A stretch of 64,000 nucleotides of DNA, from contig NZ_JANHOK010000001.1 of the NCBI RefSeq assembly GCF_026929975.1, positions 248,001-312,000 of the forward strand, given 5' to 3'. Made by a program: the position numbers and the translations under genes. Of the stretch, positions 51,388-59,327 are shown one piece after another. Numbering within the stretch: position 1 is the stretch's first letter; each line of letters starts with the position of its first letter. The stretch comes from Bartonella sp. F02. Lineage in GTDB: Bacteria; Pseudomonadota; Alphaproteobacteria; Rhizobiales; Rhizobiaceae. The notes beneath the pieces were generated by a model, which was given only the letters and a program-made list of their open reading frames with translations, made no database searches and was not told the origin of the DNA.

Positions 51388-52153
51388 GTTAGAAAATGTG
51401 TTGTTAATTGGCAATAGGAGAAATTGTTGACAGCATAGAATGAATTTTTTGGTGTCATCAATTTTTCTGTTTTCTCGATTTTTAATTGACAACAACGACT
51501 TTTAAAGCGCGATATCTGTGTGATAAGCGCTTTTATTAGTGTATTGGATAATGACAATCGATTTACATATTTTAAATCCCAAAAACAAAATTATAAAACA
51601 AGTTTTATAATTTGATCTCTAACAGCACTGTAGATAATGGACGGCTTCATTGAAAATTAAGTGTGTTGTCGTCTTAGTGAAATTGTGTTTGTCGATATGG
51701 TTATGAGATAATTTACCTTTAATAGAGTGAATAGATAAGCATTTATGTATAGTTTTGTTTTTCTCTTATTTTAAAGATTATGTCGTACTTTCTGTGCATG
51801 TTATCAGTCATATGCTGTTTTAAGGGAGTATTATTTAGTTAGGGTTGATAATTTGATGGTAGCGTGAAGATTTTTCTGTTTAGTAATATTTTTTATAAGT
51901 TATGCAGATATTTGTACGGTCTACAGATTATTTCCCTTTTGAAAGATATATATTCTAAAACTCGTAATGATATACTTTATAAAGTTTGATGCATTGTAAG
52001 CTTAACTCGTAAAATCCCTGTTATCTGTTATTGATGCCATTTTTATTTTGGCAATAATTGTATGATTTTATCATAGATGTGGACTTGAAAGAGGACCGAA
52101 GTGCAATATATCCCATAAAACACGTTTTGGATATAACAATGGAGGTTAAGTCT
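51388..52153. other. Gene-free region before the small secreted genes
   Basis: About 770 AT-rich bases. Apart from the terminator-like hairpin at 51504-51537 I see no gene, tRNA or insertion sequence. The last 100 bases should carry the promoter of the 102-residue secreted protein. Confidence 0.5.
51504..51537 (+). terminator. Intrinsic terminator, probably for rnd
   Basis: AAAGCGC and GCGCTTT pair, with an inner TATC/GATA stem, followed by TATT. It lies about 115 bases after the rnd stop. Confidence 0.55.
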
Positions 52154-52462
52154 ATGAATATAAAAAATATCTTTACAGTTTATGTTGTTACTCTTCTTTC
52201 AGTTTCTGCAGCTCAAGGTGCTGCTTTTGTACCGATTAAAGAAGTTACACAAAATGTGTCTTCTGTAGATTCTCGTTTGAATAGGCGCGATGAAGGTCAT
52301 GTTTGTCAAAAAGAGTTTTCTTGTCCTGATAAAAGTGCAAGTGTCAATTCTCCAAAGATAGAGACAGTAGCTTTCCCTGGGAGAAAAAGACCAACTTTAT
52401 GGGGTGGTGGTGGAAGTAGATCTTCAAGGCCAAGATTATCACGAGGTCCAATGAGTTTTTAA
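52154..52462 (+). CDS. Small secreted protein, paralogue 1
   Basis: A 102-residue protein I do not recognise. It begins with a signal peptide (residues 1-22, ending SAAQG) very like those of the downstream porins. The mature part of about 80 residues has LNRRDEGHVC then Cys57 (CX5C pair Cys51/Cys57) and ends GRKRPTLWGGGGSRSSRP then RLSRGPMSF. A GGAGG site lies 8 bases before the ATG; the frame runs upstream to 52058 only by chance. Its partner at 53005 shares the Cys pair and the C-terminal RPRLxRGPxSF. Function unknown; secretion to the periplasm or beyond is inferred. Confidence 0.7.
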   Translation: MNIKNIFTVYVVTLLSVSAAQGAAFVPIKEVTQNVSSVDSRLNRRDEGHVCQKEFSCPDKSASVNSPKIETVAFPGRKRPTLWGGGGSRSSRPRLSRGPMSF

Positions 52463-52622
52463 ATAATCAAATAATTTCAAAGTCATCATGTTAATTTAAC
52501 AGTGTGTCAAATAAATGATGAACGTGTTTCGGATCATCTCGCATTGTAAAAGAAAAAGCCAATTTTTTAATATATTTAAGTTGTTTTTCTGATTCAATAA
52601 ATACATTTTGAATTTTAAGTTG

Positions 52623-52668
52623 TGGATACCCAGATTTGAATGAAAATGTGGGTATTCAGGATTTTATT
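52623..52668 (+). terminator. Probable terminator of small secreted gene 1
   Basis: TGGATACCCA and TGGGTATTCA pair (10 bp, one G-U, 16-base loop), followed by a T-rich GGATTTTATTCT. It is 160 bases after the stop, so the message would have a long 3' tail. Confidence 0.55.
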
Positions 52669-52794
52669 CTAAAGTTAGAAACAAAACACTATTTTATAAA
52701 TGAGGGCATAAAATTGACAGTATAATGCCCCAAATAAATTCTGTACTGGTATTTTTTTCATAAAATTGATGCGTTCAAAGATAAGGTTGTTAAG

Positions 52795-52824
52795 AAGATC
52801 CATTTTTCGTGGGTCTTTTTTTGT
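52795..52824 (+). terminator. Second terminator-like hairpin between the small genes
   Basis: AAGATCC and GGGTCTT pair around a 9-base loop and are followed by a run of T. No gene ends nearby; it would end a leader transcript or an unannotated short RNA about 180 bases before the second small gene. Confidence 0.6.
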
Positions 52825-53004
52825 GACTATTATGTGACGATGAATATTTGCTGAGAACCATGGGTTCCAAAGATAAATACATTTTGTGTATATAAAGACA
52901 GATTTTTTTGGTAGTAATGATATAATTTTACCATTAATGCTTGCAAATAAAGGGGAAGTGGCCTATAAGTATAAAATACATTTTGGATATTTGGAGATAA
53001 ATTT

Positions 53005-53400
53005 ATGTGTACAAAAACTTTTTTTGTAATTTCTATGTTCACTTTTCTTTCAGTTTCTGCAGCTCAAGGGGCAGGTGTTGTGGTCATTAAAGAAATGGAA
53101 GAAGGTGTTATAACTGAAAATTCTCCCTTAAGTTTTGCTATAGATGCTCTTTTTAATAGAAAAGGAGAGGATGATGTTTGCTTAGGGAAGCTTTTTTGTA
53201 TTGATCAAAATGCAGACAGAGAGTCTCACGAAATACAGCCTGTTTCTTGGTTTATGAATTTTTACAACCCGATAGATTTGTTTTCATCCTCGTCTTGGTC
53301 GTGGCTCTGGTCTTGGTGGTGGAAAGATGCGAAGCCTACTGTATGGGGTCGTGGACAAGAGGGAAGGCCTCGTCTTTTTCGAGGTCCTCTGAGTTTTTAA
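53005..53400 (+). CDS. Small secreted protein, paralogue 2 (Trp-rich)
   Basis: A 131-residue protein of unknown function. Signal peptide residues 1-22 (ending SAAQG). The mature part has FNRKGEDDVC and a CX5C pair (Cys59/Cys65), as in the neighbour at 52154. Residues 94-106 form a Ser/Trp-rich stretch with six Trp. The C-terminus KPTVWGRGQEGRPRL then FRGPLSF matches the neighbour. The leader TTTTGGATATTTGGAGAT, then AAATTT before the ATG, is nearly identical to that of the porin at 63716. A ribosome site GGAGA lies about 8 bases before ATG. Confidence 0.72.
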   Translation: MCTKTFFVISMFTFLSVSAAQGAGVVVIKEMEEGVITENSPLSFAIDALFNRKGEDDVCLGKLFCIDQNADRESHEIQPVSWFMNFYNPIDLFSSSSWSWLWSWWWKDAKPTVWGRGQEGRPRLFRGPLSF

Positions 53401-53562
53401 TGATACGAGAGTGTCAGAATAATTATTTAATTTTTTTCATTAAAGTTTAAGTGTTGCGATGCGTTCTTGATAATTTAGCAAATTGAAAAGGAAGATGGTC
53501 TTTAATGAGTGTGTGAGAGCGATTGCTTTGATTATATATGAGAGCAGTTTTATTGTTTGCAT

Positions 53563-53606
53563 AAATATGGATACTCAAATTGTGATAAGGGTATCCATAT
53601 TTTTAT
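53563..53606 (+). terminator. Terminator of small secreted gene 2
   Basis: A perfect 10-bp stem ATATGGATAC / GTATCCATAT is followed by TTTTTAT. It lies about 165 bases after the stop, mirroring the hairpin after paralogue 1 in position and in its GGATAC/GTATCC core. Confidence 0.7.
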
Positions 53607-54363
53607 ATAAAAGTTAACAAAAGTGTGGATTAGAAATGCATTAATATTATTACATTTCATAACAATCAGATCTATGAATTGTTGGTCGATTGAAACGAGC
53701 AATTAGAAAGTTTTCTTTCAAGAAAATAGCTAATTTGTCGGTCAGATAAATGTCACTTTTAGTGCCATATTTTTACAATAAATCCAATATACTTTATTTT
53801 AATTAAAAAGCTTTCGTATTAAAATCAGATGAGGGATGTTTTAAAATTCTGTTGACATGAAGCGTTAAATAACAGTTTTTGTTATTTTTAAGTTTCTTCT
53901 TATATAGTTATATAGCTTTTTCCAATTTAGACTAATCAATGTTTTGAGTCAGTTAAATAAATAAGCAGTTTATGCAGATACAAATATTAGAATTGATATT
54001 ATAGTTTATACTCAATGAATGATATCGATCGTATTTGAATAGTTGACTAGACAGTGAGCATGGATCATTTAGAAATAGTATAGAGAATTGAAATAGTTCT
54101 TAAAACCGCTGTTTTATAGAATTTTGTGCGTAAACGTGCAAAGTTATTATTTTCGAGTGTATAATATGTGTAATAATAGAATAATATCATTTGAATTGTA
54201 ATATGTTGTGCTTTCACTTTTCATGAATATTATTTCATTTAAATATTTTAATGACAAAATAATGAGTTCATAGGTAAGATAATTGATAAATTTTAAATGA
54301 GCTTGAAATCGCTTTTGGGAACTTTACATTTAATAGGTTAAAACTTTTATTGCTGGTGTTGTA

Positions 54364-54377
54364 TTTTTACTACAGAT
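54364..54377 (+). promoter_or_regulatory. TTTTTACTACAGAT element before porin 1
   Basis: This 14-mer recurs upstream of porins 1-5, here about 75 bases before the ATG. It may be the shared regulatory box of the family. Confidence 0.5.
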
Positions 54378-54452
54378 TTTTTTTTAAATAGATGTATAAC
54401 ACTGAACGCATGTACGGTTTGTACATTAAAACATTAGTTATGGAGCAAATTG

Positions 54453-55229
54453 ATGAAAATAAAAAGTTTAATGACGGCTTCTGTTGTCGCCTTAGTTTCA
54501 GTCTCTGCATCACAAGCAGCGGATGTTATGGTTCCTAGAGAAGTTGTTTCGGATGTTGTAATTGCGCCTGAATTCTCTTGGACAGGTTTTTATCTTGGTG
54601 GTCAAGTTGGTGGTTTTAAAACTGACAATACTTTGAAAACCAAATCTGTGGCAGGTTCTGAATGGGAAAAAACAGCTAAAGAACTCTTTCCTAAAATGTC
54701 TAGCGCTATGTTCGGTCTTTATGCGGGCTACAATGTTGGTTTAGGCCAAAATTTTGTTGTTGGTGTTGACACGGATGTTGTGTTTGCTAACGCAAAGAGC
54801 AAAGATAAAACAGTAAATTCTAGTACTCCTAGTCAAGATGCGGATGTTTCAGAAAGAGCTGCAAATGGAAACAACAGTGGACAAGTTTGGAAAACAAAAT
54901 GGTCTGGTGCTACACGGGCACGTGTTGGTTACGCTTTTGATCGCGTGATGCCTTATGTCGCTGGTGGTGTTGCTTATGCGCAAGTAAAAAGTCCTTTTGA
55001 AGATTCTGCTAATAGTGTAGCTAAAAAATCAAGTGATAACAAAAAAGTATCTAAGACAATGGTTGGTTTCACCATTGGTGGTGGTGTTGACTACGCAATG
55101 ACAGATAGTGTTATCTTACGTGCAGAATACCGTTATTCCGATTTTGGTAAAAAAGAATTTGTAAAAGATAGTACACAGCTTACTTACAAAACCAATGACT
55201 TCCGTGTTGGTGTAGCTTACAAATTCTAA
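54453..55229 (+). CDS. Hemin-binding/Omp25-type porin, copy 1
   Basis: A 258-residue outer-membrane beta-barrel of the Omp25/Hbp family, which in Bartonella includes hemin-binding proteins. Signal peptide 1-23 (ending QAAD). The first strand FSWTGFYLGG is at 41-50. C-terminal strands have VILRAEYRYSDFGKKEF and the last residue is Phe, as barrel assembly requires. The loop region (about 105-150) is Ser/Asn-rich and differs from all other copies. This copy is the most divergent of the first five. ATG 54453 has GGAG about 8 bases upstream; a TTG just before it is not needed. Confidence 0.88.
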   Translation: MKIKSLMTASVVALVSVSASQAADVMVPREVVSDVVIAPEFSWTGFYLGGQVGGFKTDNTLKTKSVAGSEWEKTAKELFPKMSSAMFGLYAGYNVGLGQNFVVGVDTDVVFANAKSKDKTVNSSTPSQDADVSERAANGNNSGQVWKTKWSGATRARVGYAFDRVMPYVAGGVAYAQVKSPFEDSANSVAKKSSDNKKVSKTMVGFTIGGGVDYAMTDSVILRAEYRYSDFGKKEFVKDSTQLTYKTNDFRVGVAYKF

Positions 55230-55255
55230 TTTTTTACAAAGTATAAAATTATTAG

Positions 55256-55289
55256 AGGGCTTAGTCTTTGACGAAGCCCTTATTTTTTT
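55256..55289 (+). terminator. Terminator of porin 1
   Basis: AGGGCTTAGTC and GACGAAGCCCT pair with one mismatch, then TTATTTTTTT. Confidence 0.75.
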
Positions 55290-55301
55290 GTAACCGTGAT
55301 C

Positions 55302-55315
55302 TTTTTACTACAGAT
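55302..55315 (+). promoter_or_regulatory. TTTTTACTACAGAT element before porin 2
   Basis: Identical 14-mer, 65 bases between its end and the ATG. Confidence 0.5.
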
Positions 55316-55335
55316 GTTTGAAGGAAGAGAACTAT

Positions 55336-55383
55336 ATGAAGCGTGTGTATTCAGACATTAGTTATGGAGAGAACATCTTATGA
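55336..55383 (+). other. Possible leader ORF overlapping porin 2 start
   Basis: ATG with GGAAGAG about 8 bases upstream opens a 15-codon frame (MKRVYSDISYGENIL) whose TGA overlaps the porin ATG as ATGA. Confidence 0.35.
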
Positions 55384-56216
55384 ATATGAAAAATTTAATA
55401 ACAGTTTCTATTTTTTCTTTGATTTCAGTATCAGGAACACACGCTGCGGATATTATGATTACTCGTCAATCAACAGAAATTGCGCCACCTGTTGTTGTTG
55501 CACCTTCTTTTTCTTGGACAGGTTTTTATCTTGGGGGTCAGATTGGTAGTTTTTCAAGCAAAACAGATATGAGTATTATTCAGAATGGAAAAATAAATCA
55601 GATTAAGAAAAGTGACTTACCTAAATTATCAGGTTTTGTCGGTGGTGTGTATGCGGGATCCAATATTGATCTTGGCAATAATTTTGTTCTAGGTATTGAT
55701 ACAGATATGATTTGGTCTGATAAAAAAGATATAAAAGTGAGTCAGAAATTCGATGTTACTGATGCGAATAAAGGGGATGTCGAAAAAATATTGAGTGGTG
55801 CTAACATAAAGATTGATGACAATACTGTTCAAAAGGGGGATGCAGTTATTATCAATACTTTGTTTAAAGAAAAATGGTCTGGTGCAACGAGAGTTCGTCT
55901 TGGTTTTGCTGTTGATCGGATGATGCCTTATATTGCAGGGGGTATTGCTTATGCGCAGTTTCAAGACGTGGTTCCGATAACATTAAGAGAAAAAGCTAAA
56001 AATACTGTAATTGTTTCTGGGAATGTATTAGATGAAACTAAAACAATGGTTGGTTATACCTTTGGTGCCGGTGTTGATTTTGCAATGACAGATAGTGTTA
56101 TTTTACGTGCGGAATACCGTTATTCCGATTTTGGTAAAAAGAAATTTGGAAGAGATACACGTAATATTGAATATAAAACGAATAATTTTCGTTTTGGTGT
56201 AGCTTACAAATTCTAA
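55380..56216 (+). CDS. Hemin-binding/Omp25-type porin, copy 2
   Basis: A 278-residue barrel with signal peptide 1-22 (ending HAAD), FSWTGFYLGGQ first strand at about 43-53, the turn LSGFVGGVYAGSNIDLGNNFVLGIDTD, KEKWSGATRVRLGF after the long loop, and a C-terminal Phe. The loop of about 45 residues (about 115-165) is Lys/Asp-rich. Copies 2 and 3 are the closest pair over the N-terminal 90 residues. GGAGAG lies before the start. Role in hemin or surface binding follows from the family, not from visible motifs. Confidence 0.88.
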   Translation: MNMKNLITVSIFSLISVSGTHAADIMITRQSTEIAPPVVVAPSFSWTGFYLGGQIGSFSSKTDMSIIQNGKINQIKKSDLPKLSGFVGGVYAGSNIDLGNNFVLGIDTDMIWSDKKDIKVSQKFDVTDANKGDVEKILSGANIKIDDNTVQKGDAVIINTLFKEKWSGATRVRLGFAVDRMMPYIAGGIAYAQFQDVVPITLREKAKNTVIVSGNVLDETKTMVGYTFGAGVDFAMTDSVILRAEYRYSDFGKKKFGRDTRNIEYKTNNFRFGVAYKF

Positions 56217-56242
56217 TTTTTTATGAAATATAAAATTATTAG

Positions 56243-56275
56243 AAGGCTTCGTCAAAGACGAAGCCTTTATTTTTG
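56243..56275 (+). terminator. Terminator of porin 2
   Basis: Perfect 11-bp stem AAGGCTTCGTC / GACGAAGCCTT, loop AAA, then TATTTTTG. Confidence 0.8.
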
Positions 56276-56286
56276 TAACTGTGTTT

Positions 56287-56300
56287 TTTTTACTACAGAT
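56287..56300 (+). promoter_or_regulatory. TTTTTACTACAGAT element before porin 3
   Basis: Identical 14-mer, 64 bases between its end and the ATG. Confidence 0.5.
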
Positions 56301-56320
56301 GTTTGAAGAGAGAGAACTAT

Positions 56321-56368
56321 ATGGGCGTGTGTATTCAGACATTAGTTATGGAGAGAAAAATCTTATGA
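56321..56368 (+). other. Possible leader ORF overlapping porin 3 start
   Basis: A 15-codon frame (MGVCIQTLVMERKIL) ending in ATGA on the porin start. Relative to copy 2 a one-base deletion and a one-base insertion compensate, keeping the total at 48 bases. Confidence 0.35.
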
Positions 56369-57201
56369 ATGTGAAAAGTTTAATAACAGTTTCTATTTTT
56401 TCTTTGATTTCAGTATCAGGAACACAGGCTGCGGATATTATAATGTCACATCCGACATCGGAGATTGCACCATCGGTTGTTGTGGCACCTTCTTTTTCTT
56501 GGACGGGTTTTTATCTTGGAGGTCAGATAGGTAGTTTTTCAAGTAAGTCTGGAATAAACATTCTTCATAATGGAATAGATAAACAATTGAATAAAGATGC
56601 ATTACCTAAATTATCAGGTTTTGTCGGTGGTGTATATGCGGGTTCGAATATTGATCTTGGCAATAATTTTGTTCTAGGTATTGATACAGATATAGTTTGG
56701 TCAAATCAAAAGGATACAAAAATAAGCCAGAAATTTGATGTCACTAAAGATAATAAAGAACATTTCCAGAAAATATTTCAGAATGCTAATATAAAGATTG
56801 CTGACAACGCTGTTGAGGAAGGTGATCTAGTCATTCTTGACACTAAGTTAAAAGAAAAATGGTCTGGTGCGACACGGGTTCGTCTTGGTTTTGCTGCTGA
56901 TCGCATTATGCCTTATGTCGTTGGTGGTGTTGCTTATGCACAGTTGCAAGATGTGGTGCCAGTAACATTAAGAGATAAAAATAAAGCGAACGTAATCATT
57001 TCTGGACAATTGTCAGATGAAACCAAAACAATGGTTGGTTATACCCTTGGTGCCGGTGTTGATTTTGCAATGACTAACAATGTTCTTTTGCGTGCAGAAT
57101 ATCGTTATTCGGATTTTGGTAAAAAGAAATTTGCAAAAGATATGCGTGACATTGAATATAAAACGAATAATTTTCGTTTTGGTGTAGCTTACAAATTCTA
57201 A
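56365..57201 (+). CDS. Hemin-binding/Omp25-type porin, copy 3
   Basis: A 278-residue barrel protein: signal peptide 1-22 (ending QAAD), FSWTGFYLGGQIGSFSSK first strand, KEKWSGATRVRLGFAADRIMPYVVGGVAYAQ-type central strands, C-terminal Phe. Its start at 56365 was preferred to an upstream in-frame ATG at 56281, which would place a non-signal stretch before the signal peptide. The C-terminal 60 codons nearly match copy 4, whereas the N-terminal part matches copy 2, so it looks mosaic. Confidence 0.88.
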   Translation: MNVKSLITVSIFSLISVSGTQAADIIMSHPTSEIAPSVVVAPSFSWTGFYLGGQIGSFSSKSGINILHNGIDKQLNKDALPKLSGFVGGVYAGSNIDLGNNFVLGIDTDIVWSNQKDTKISQKFDVTKDNKEHFQKIFQNANIKIADNAVEEGDLVILDTKLKEKWSGATRVRLGFAADRIMPYVVGGVAYAQLQDVVPVTLRDKNKANVIISGQLSDETKTMVGYTLGAGVDFAMTNNVLLRAEYRYSDFGKKKFAKDMRDIEYKTNNFRFGVAYKF

Positions 57202-57227
57202 TTTTTTACAAAATAGAAAATCATTAG

Positions 57228-57260
57228 AAGGCTTCGTCAAAGACGGAGCCTTTATTTTTG
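57228..57260 (+). terminator. Terminator of porin 3
   Basis: AAGGCTTCGTC / GACGGAGCCTT stem with one G-U, loop AAA, then TATTTTTG. Confidence 0.8.
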
Positions 57261-57271
57261 TCACTGTGTTC

Positions 57272-57285
57272 TTTTTACTACAGAT
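57272..57285 (+). promoter_or_regulatory. TTTTTACTACAGAT element before porin 4
   Basis: Identical 14-mer, 61 bases between its end and the ATG. Confidence 0.5.
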
Positions 57286-57305
57286 GTTTGAAGGAAGAGA
57301 ACTAT

Positions 57306-57350
57306 ATGAGCGTGTATGTTTCGATACTAGCTATGGAGAAAAATTTATGA
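57306..57350 (+). other. Possible leader ORF overlapping porin 4 start
   Basis: A 14-codon frame (MSVYVSILAMEKNL) with GGAAGAG upstream, ending in ATGA on the porin start. Confidence 0.35.
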
Positions 57351-58183
57351 ATATAAAAACTTTTATGACGGCTTCTGTTTTTGCTTTGGCTACAGCATCA
57401 GTAGCGCAAGCTGCAGATATCATGATTTCTCGTCAATCAACAGAACTTGTACCACCTGTTGTTGTTGCTCCTACTTTTTCTTGGACAGGATTTTATTTTG
57501 GTGCTCAGACGGGTGGTTTTTCAAGTAAAACTGGAATGAGTATTTCTCATAACGGCAAAATAAATCAGATTAGAAAAAACGATTTACCTAAATTGTCGGG
57601 TTTTGTCGGTGGTTTATATGCGGGATACAATGTTGGTCTTGGCAACACTGTTGTTTTAGGCGTTGATACAGATGTCGTTTGGGCTGGAAAAAAGAATACA
57701 ACAATAGTCCAGAAGACTAAAGTTACTGTGGATAATATTAACCATTTTGAGCAAATATTGAAGAACGCAAACATACAAATTAATTCTAATGATATTGCAG
57801 CTAATGATATATTAGTTCTCGAGTCTAGTTTTAAAGAGAAATGGTCAGGTGCAACACGAGTCCGTTTTGGTTTTGCTACTGATCGAATTATGCCTTATGT
57901 TGCTGGAGGTATTGCTTATGCGCGTTTTCAAGATATTGTGCCGGTTACACTGAAAGAAAGTGATCCAGGAAAAGTTGTTGTTTCTGGGAAATTATCAGAC
58001 GAAACTAAGACAATGATTGGTTATACCCTTGGTGCTGGGCTTGATTTCGCAATGACTGACAATGTTCTTTTGCGTGCAGAATATCGTTATTCGGATTTTG
58101 GTAAAAAGAAATTTGCAAAAGATAGACGTAATATTGAATATAAAACGAATAATTTTCGCATTGGTGTAGCTTACAAATTCTAA
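57347..58183 (+). CDS. Hemin-binding/Omp25-type porin, copy 4
   Basis: A 278-residue barrel with signal peptide 1-22 (MNIKTFMTASVFALATAS, ending QAAD). Its first strand is FSWTGFYFGAQTGG, with Ala in place of the usual second Gly. It has YAGYNVGLGNTVVLG where copies 2, 3 and 5 have SNxDLGNN, so this turn resembles copy 1. Central loop about 115-165. Its leader and first 35 codons are almost identical in DNA to copy 5. The upstream in-frame ATG at 57266 is rejected as above. Confidence 0.88.
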   Translation: MNIKTFMTASVFALATASVAQAADIMISRQSTELVPPVVVAPTFSWTGFYFGAQTGGFSSKTGMSISHNGKINQIRKNDLPKLSGFVGGLYAGYNVGLGNTVVLGVDTDVVWAGKKNTTIVQKTKVTVDNINHFEQILKNANIQINSNDIAANDILVLESSFKEKWSGATRVRFGFATDRIMPYVAGGIAYARFQDIVPVTLKESDPGKVVVSGKLSDETKTMIGYTLGAGLDFAMTDNVLLRAEYRYSDFGKKKFAKDRRNIEYKTNNFRIGVAYKF

Positions 58184-58208
58184 TTTTTTACAAAATAGAA
58201 AATCATTA

Positions 58209-58244
58209 AAAGGCTTCGTTTTTGACGAAGCTTCTATTTTTTTT
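58209..58244 (+). terminator. Terminator of porin 4
   Basis: GCTTCGT / ACGAAGC stem with a T-rich loop, then TATTTTTTTT. Confidence 0.7.
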
Positions 58245-58256
58245 ATGACTGTGTTC

Positions 58257-58270
58257 TTTTTACTACAGAT
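58257..58270 (+). promoter_or_regulatory. TTTTTACTACAGAT element before porin 5
   Basis: Identical 14-mer, 61 bases between its end and the ATG. Confidence 0.5.
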
Positions 58271-58290
58271 GTTTGAAAGAAGAGAACTAT

Positions 58291-58335
58291 ATGAGCGTGT
58301 ATGTTTCGATACTAGCTATGGAGAAAAATTTATGA
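58291..58335 (+). other. Possible leader ORF overlapping porin 5 start
   Basis: Same 14-codon frame as before porin 4, ending in ATGA on the porin start. Confidence 0.35.
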
Positions 58336-59168
58336 ATATAAAAACTTTTATGACGGCTTCTGTTTTTGCTTTGGCTACAGCATCAGTAGCACAAGCTGCA
58401 GATATCATGATTCCACGTCAACCAACAGAAATTGCACCGCCTGTTGTTGTTGCCCCTACTTTTTCTTGGACAGGTTTTTATCTTGGAGGACAGATTGGTA
58501 GTTTTTCAAGTAAAACAGCAATGGATATTATTTTAAGTGATAGAACTATTCCTTTGAGTCAAGATGCATTACCTAAATTATCAGGTTTTGTCGGTGGTTT
58601 ATATGCAGGATCCAATGTTGATCTAGGCAATAACTTTATTTTAGGTGTTGATACGGATATGGTTTGGTCTGGCCAAAGCAAAATAAAACCCAGCAATAAA
58701 ATTGTAATTACTAATGAAAATAAAGGTGGAATTACTCAATTATTGACTAATTCTGGTGTTAAATTAGCGCAAGATGCACTTGCTGACGGAGATGTAGTAG
58801 CTATTGATACTGGCTTTAAAGAAGAGTGGTCTGGTGCAACACGGGTGCGTTTTGGTTTTGCTGCTGATCGTATTATGCCTTATGTTGCTGGTGGTGTTGC
58901 TTATGCAAGATTTCAGGATGTGGCTCCTGTGAAAGCAAGCAAAAAAGATACCAATCAGGTTATTGCTTCTGGTAAGTTATCAGATGAAACTAAAACACTG
59001 GTTGGCTATACTCTTGGTGCCGGTGTTGATTTTGCAATGACAGATAGTGTTATTTTGCGTGCAGAATATCGTTATGCTGATTTTGGTAAGAAGAAATTTG
59101 CAAATGATAAATACAATATTAATTACAAAACCAATAATTTTCGCGTTGGTGTAGCTTACAAGTTTTAA
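58332..59168 (+). CDS. Hemin-binding/Omp25-type porin, copy 5
   Basis: A 278-residue barrel. The N-terminal 45 residues match copy 4, but from the first strand on (FSWTGFYLGGQIGSFSSK, YAGSNVDLGNN) it follows copies 2 and 3, another sign of mosaic exchange. The central loop (about 115-165) is distinct, with KPSNKIVITNENKGG. C-terminal strands VILRAEYRYADFGKKKF and the final Phe are intact. Confidence 0.88.
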   Translation: MNIKTFMTASVFALATASVAQAADIMIPRQPTEIAPPVVVAPTFSWTGFYLGGQIGSFSSKTAMDIILSDRTIPLSQDALPKLSGFVGGLYAGSNVDLGNNFILGVDTDMVWSGQSKIKPSNKIVITNENKGGITQLLTNSGVKLAQDALADGDVVAIDTGFKEEWSGATRVRFGFAADRIMPYVAGGVAYARFQDVAPVKASKKDTNQVIASGKLSDETKTLVGYTLGAGVDFAMTDSVILRAEYRYADFGKKKFANDKYNINYKTNNFRVGVAYKF

Positions 59169-59193
59169 GGTATTACAAAAAATTAAGTTGTTA

Positions 59194-59226
59194 GAGAACT
59201 TCGTTTTAGCGAAGTTCTTCTTTTTA
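59194..59226 (+). terminator. Terminator of porin 5
   Basis: GAACTTCG / CGAAGTTC stem, six-base loop, then TTCTTTTTAT. Confidence 0.75.
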
Positions 59227-59327
59227 TAATTAATTATGCGATTTTGATCACATATATTTAACTATTTAACACTAAAGAGCGATACAGATAAGTGTGTTGA
59301 ATAGTTGTGAATCTATGGAGCAAATTT

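Larger units (their letters stand above)
52463..53004. other. Intergenic region between the two small secreted genes
   Basis: About 540 bases, no coding frame of merit. It holds a 10-bp hairpin at 52623-52668 and a second terminator-like hairpin at 52795-52824, then the leader of the second small gene (TTTTGGATATTTGGAGAT at 52981). Confidence 0.5.
53401..54452. other. Gene-free region before the porin array
   Basis: About 1,050 AT-rich bases without a plausible coding frame. It holds the terminator at 53563-53606 and, near the end, the TTTTTACTACAGAT element at 54364 and a TGTAC/GTACA repeat at 54411-54425 ahead of the first porin. I see no RNA gene. Confidence 0.5.

Noticed and set aside
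52058-52153. Upstream extension of small secreted gene 1
   Set aside because: The downstream ATG has GGAGG at good spacing and begins a signal peptide.
53401-54452. Prophage or insertion-sequence remnant in the long gap
   Set aside because: No transposase or phage-like frame, no terminal repeats found by eye.
56281-56364. Upstream in-frame starts adding about 28 residues to porins 3-5
   Set aside because: They would bury the signal peptide; the downstream ATGs have ribosome sites and match all other copies. The frame is open by chance or because of leader conservation.
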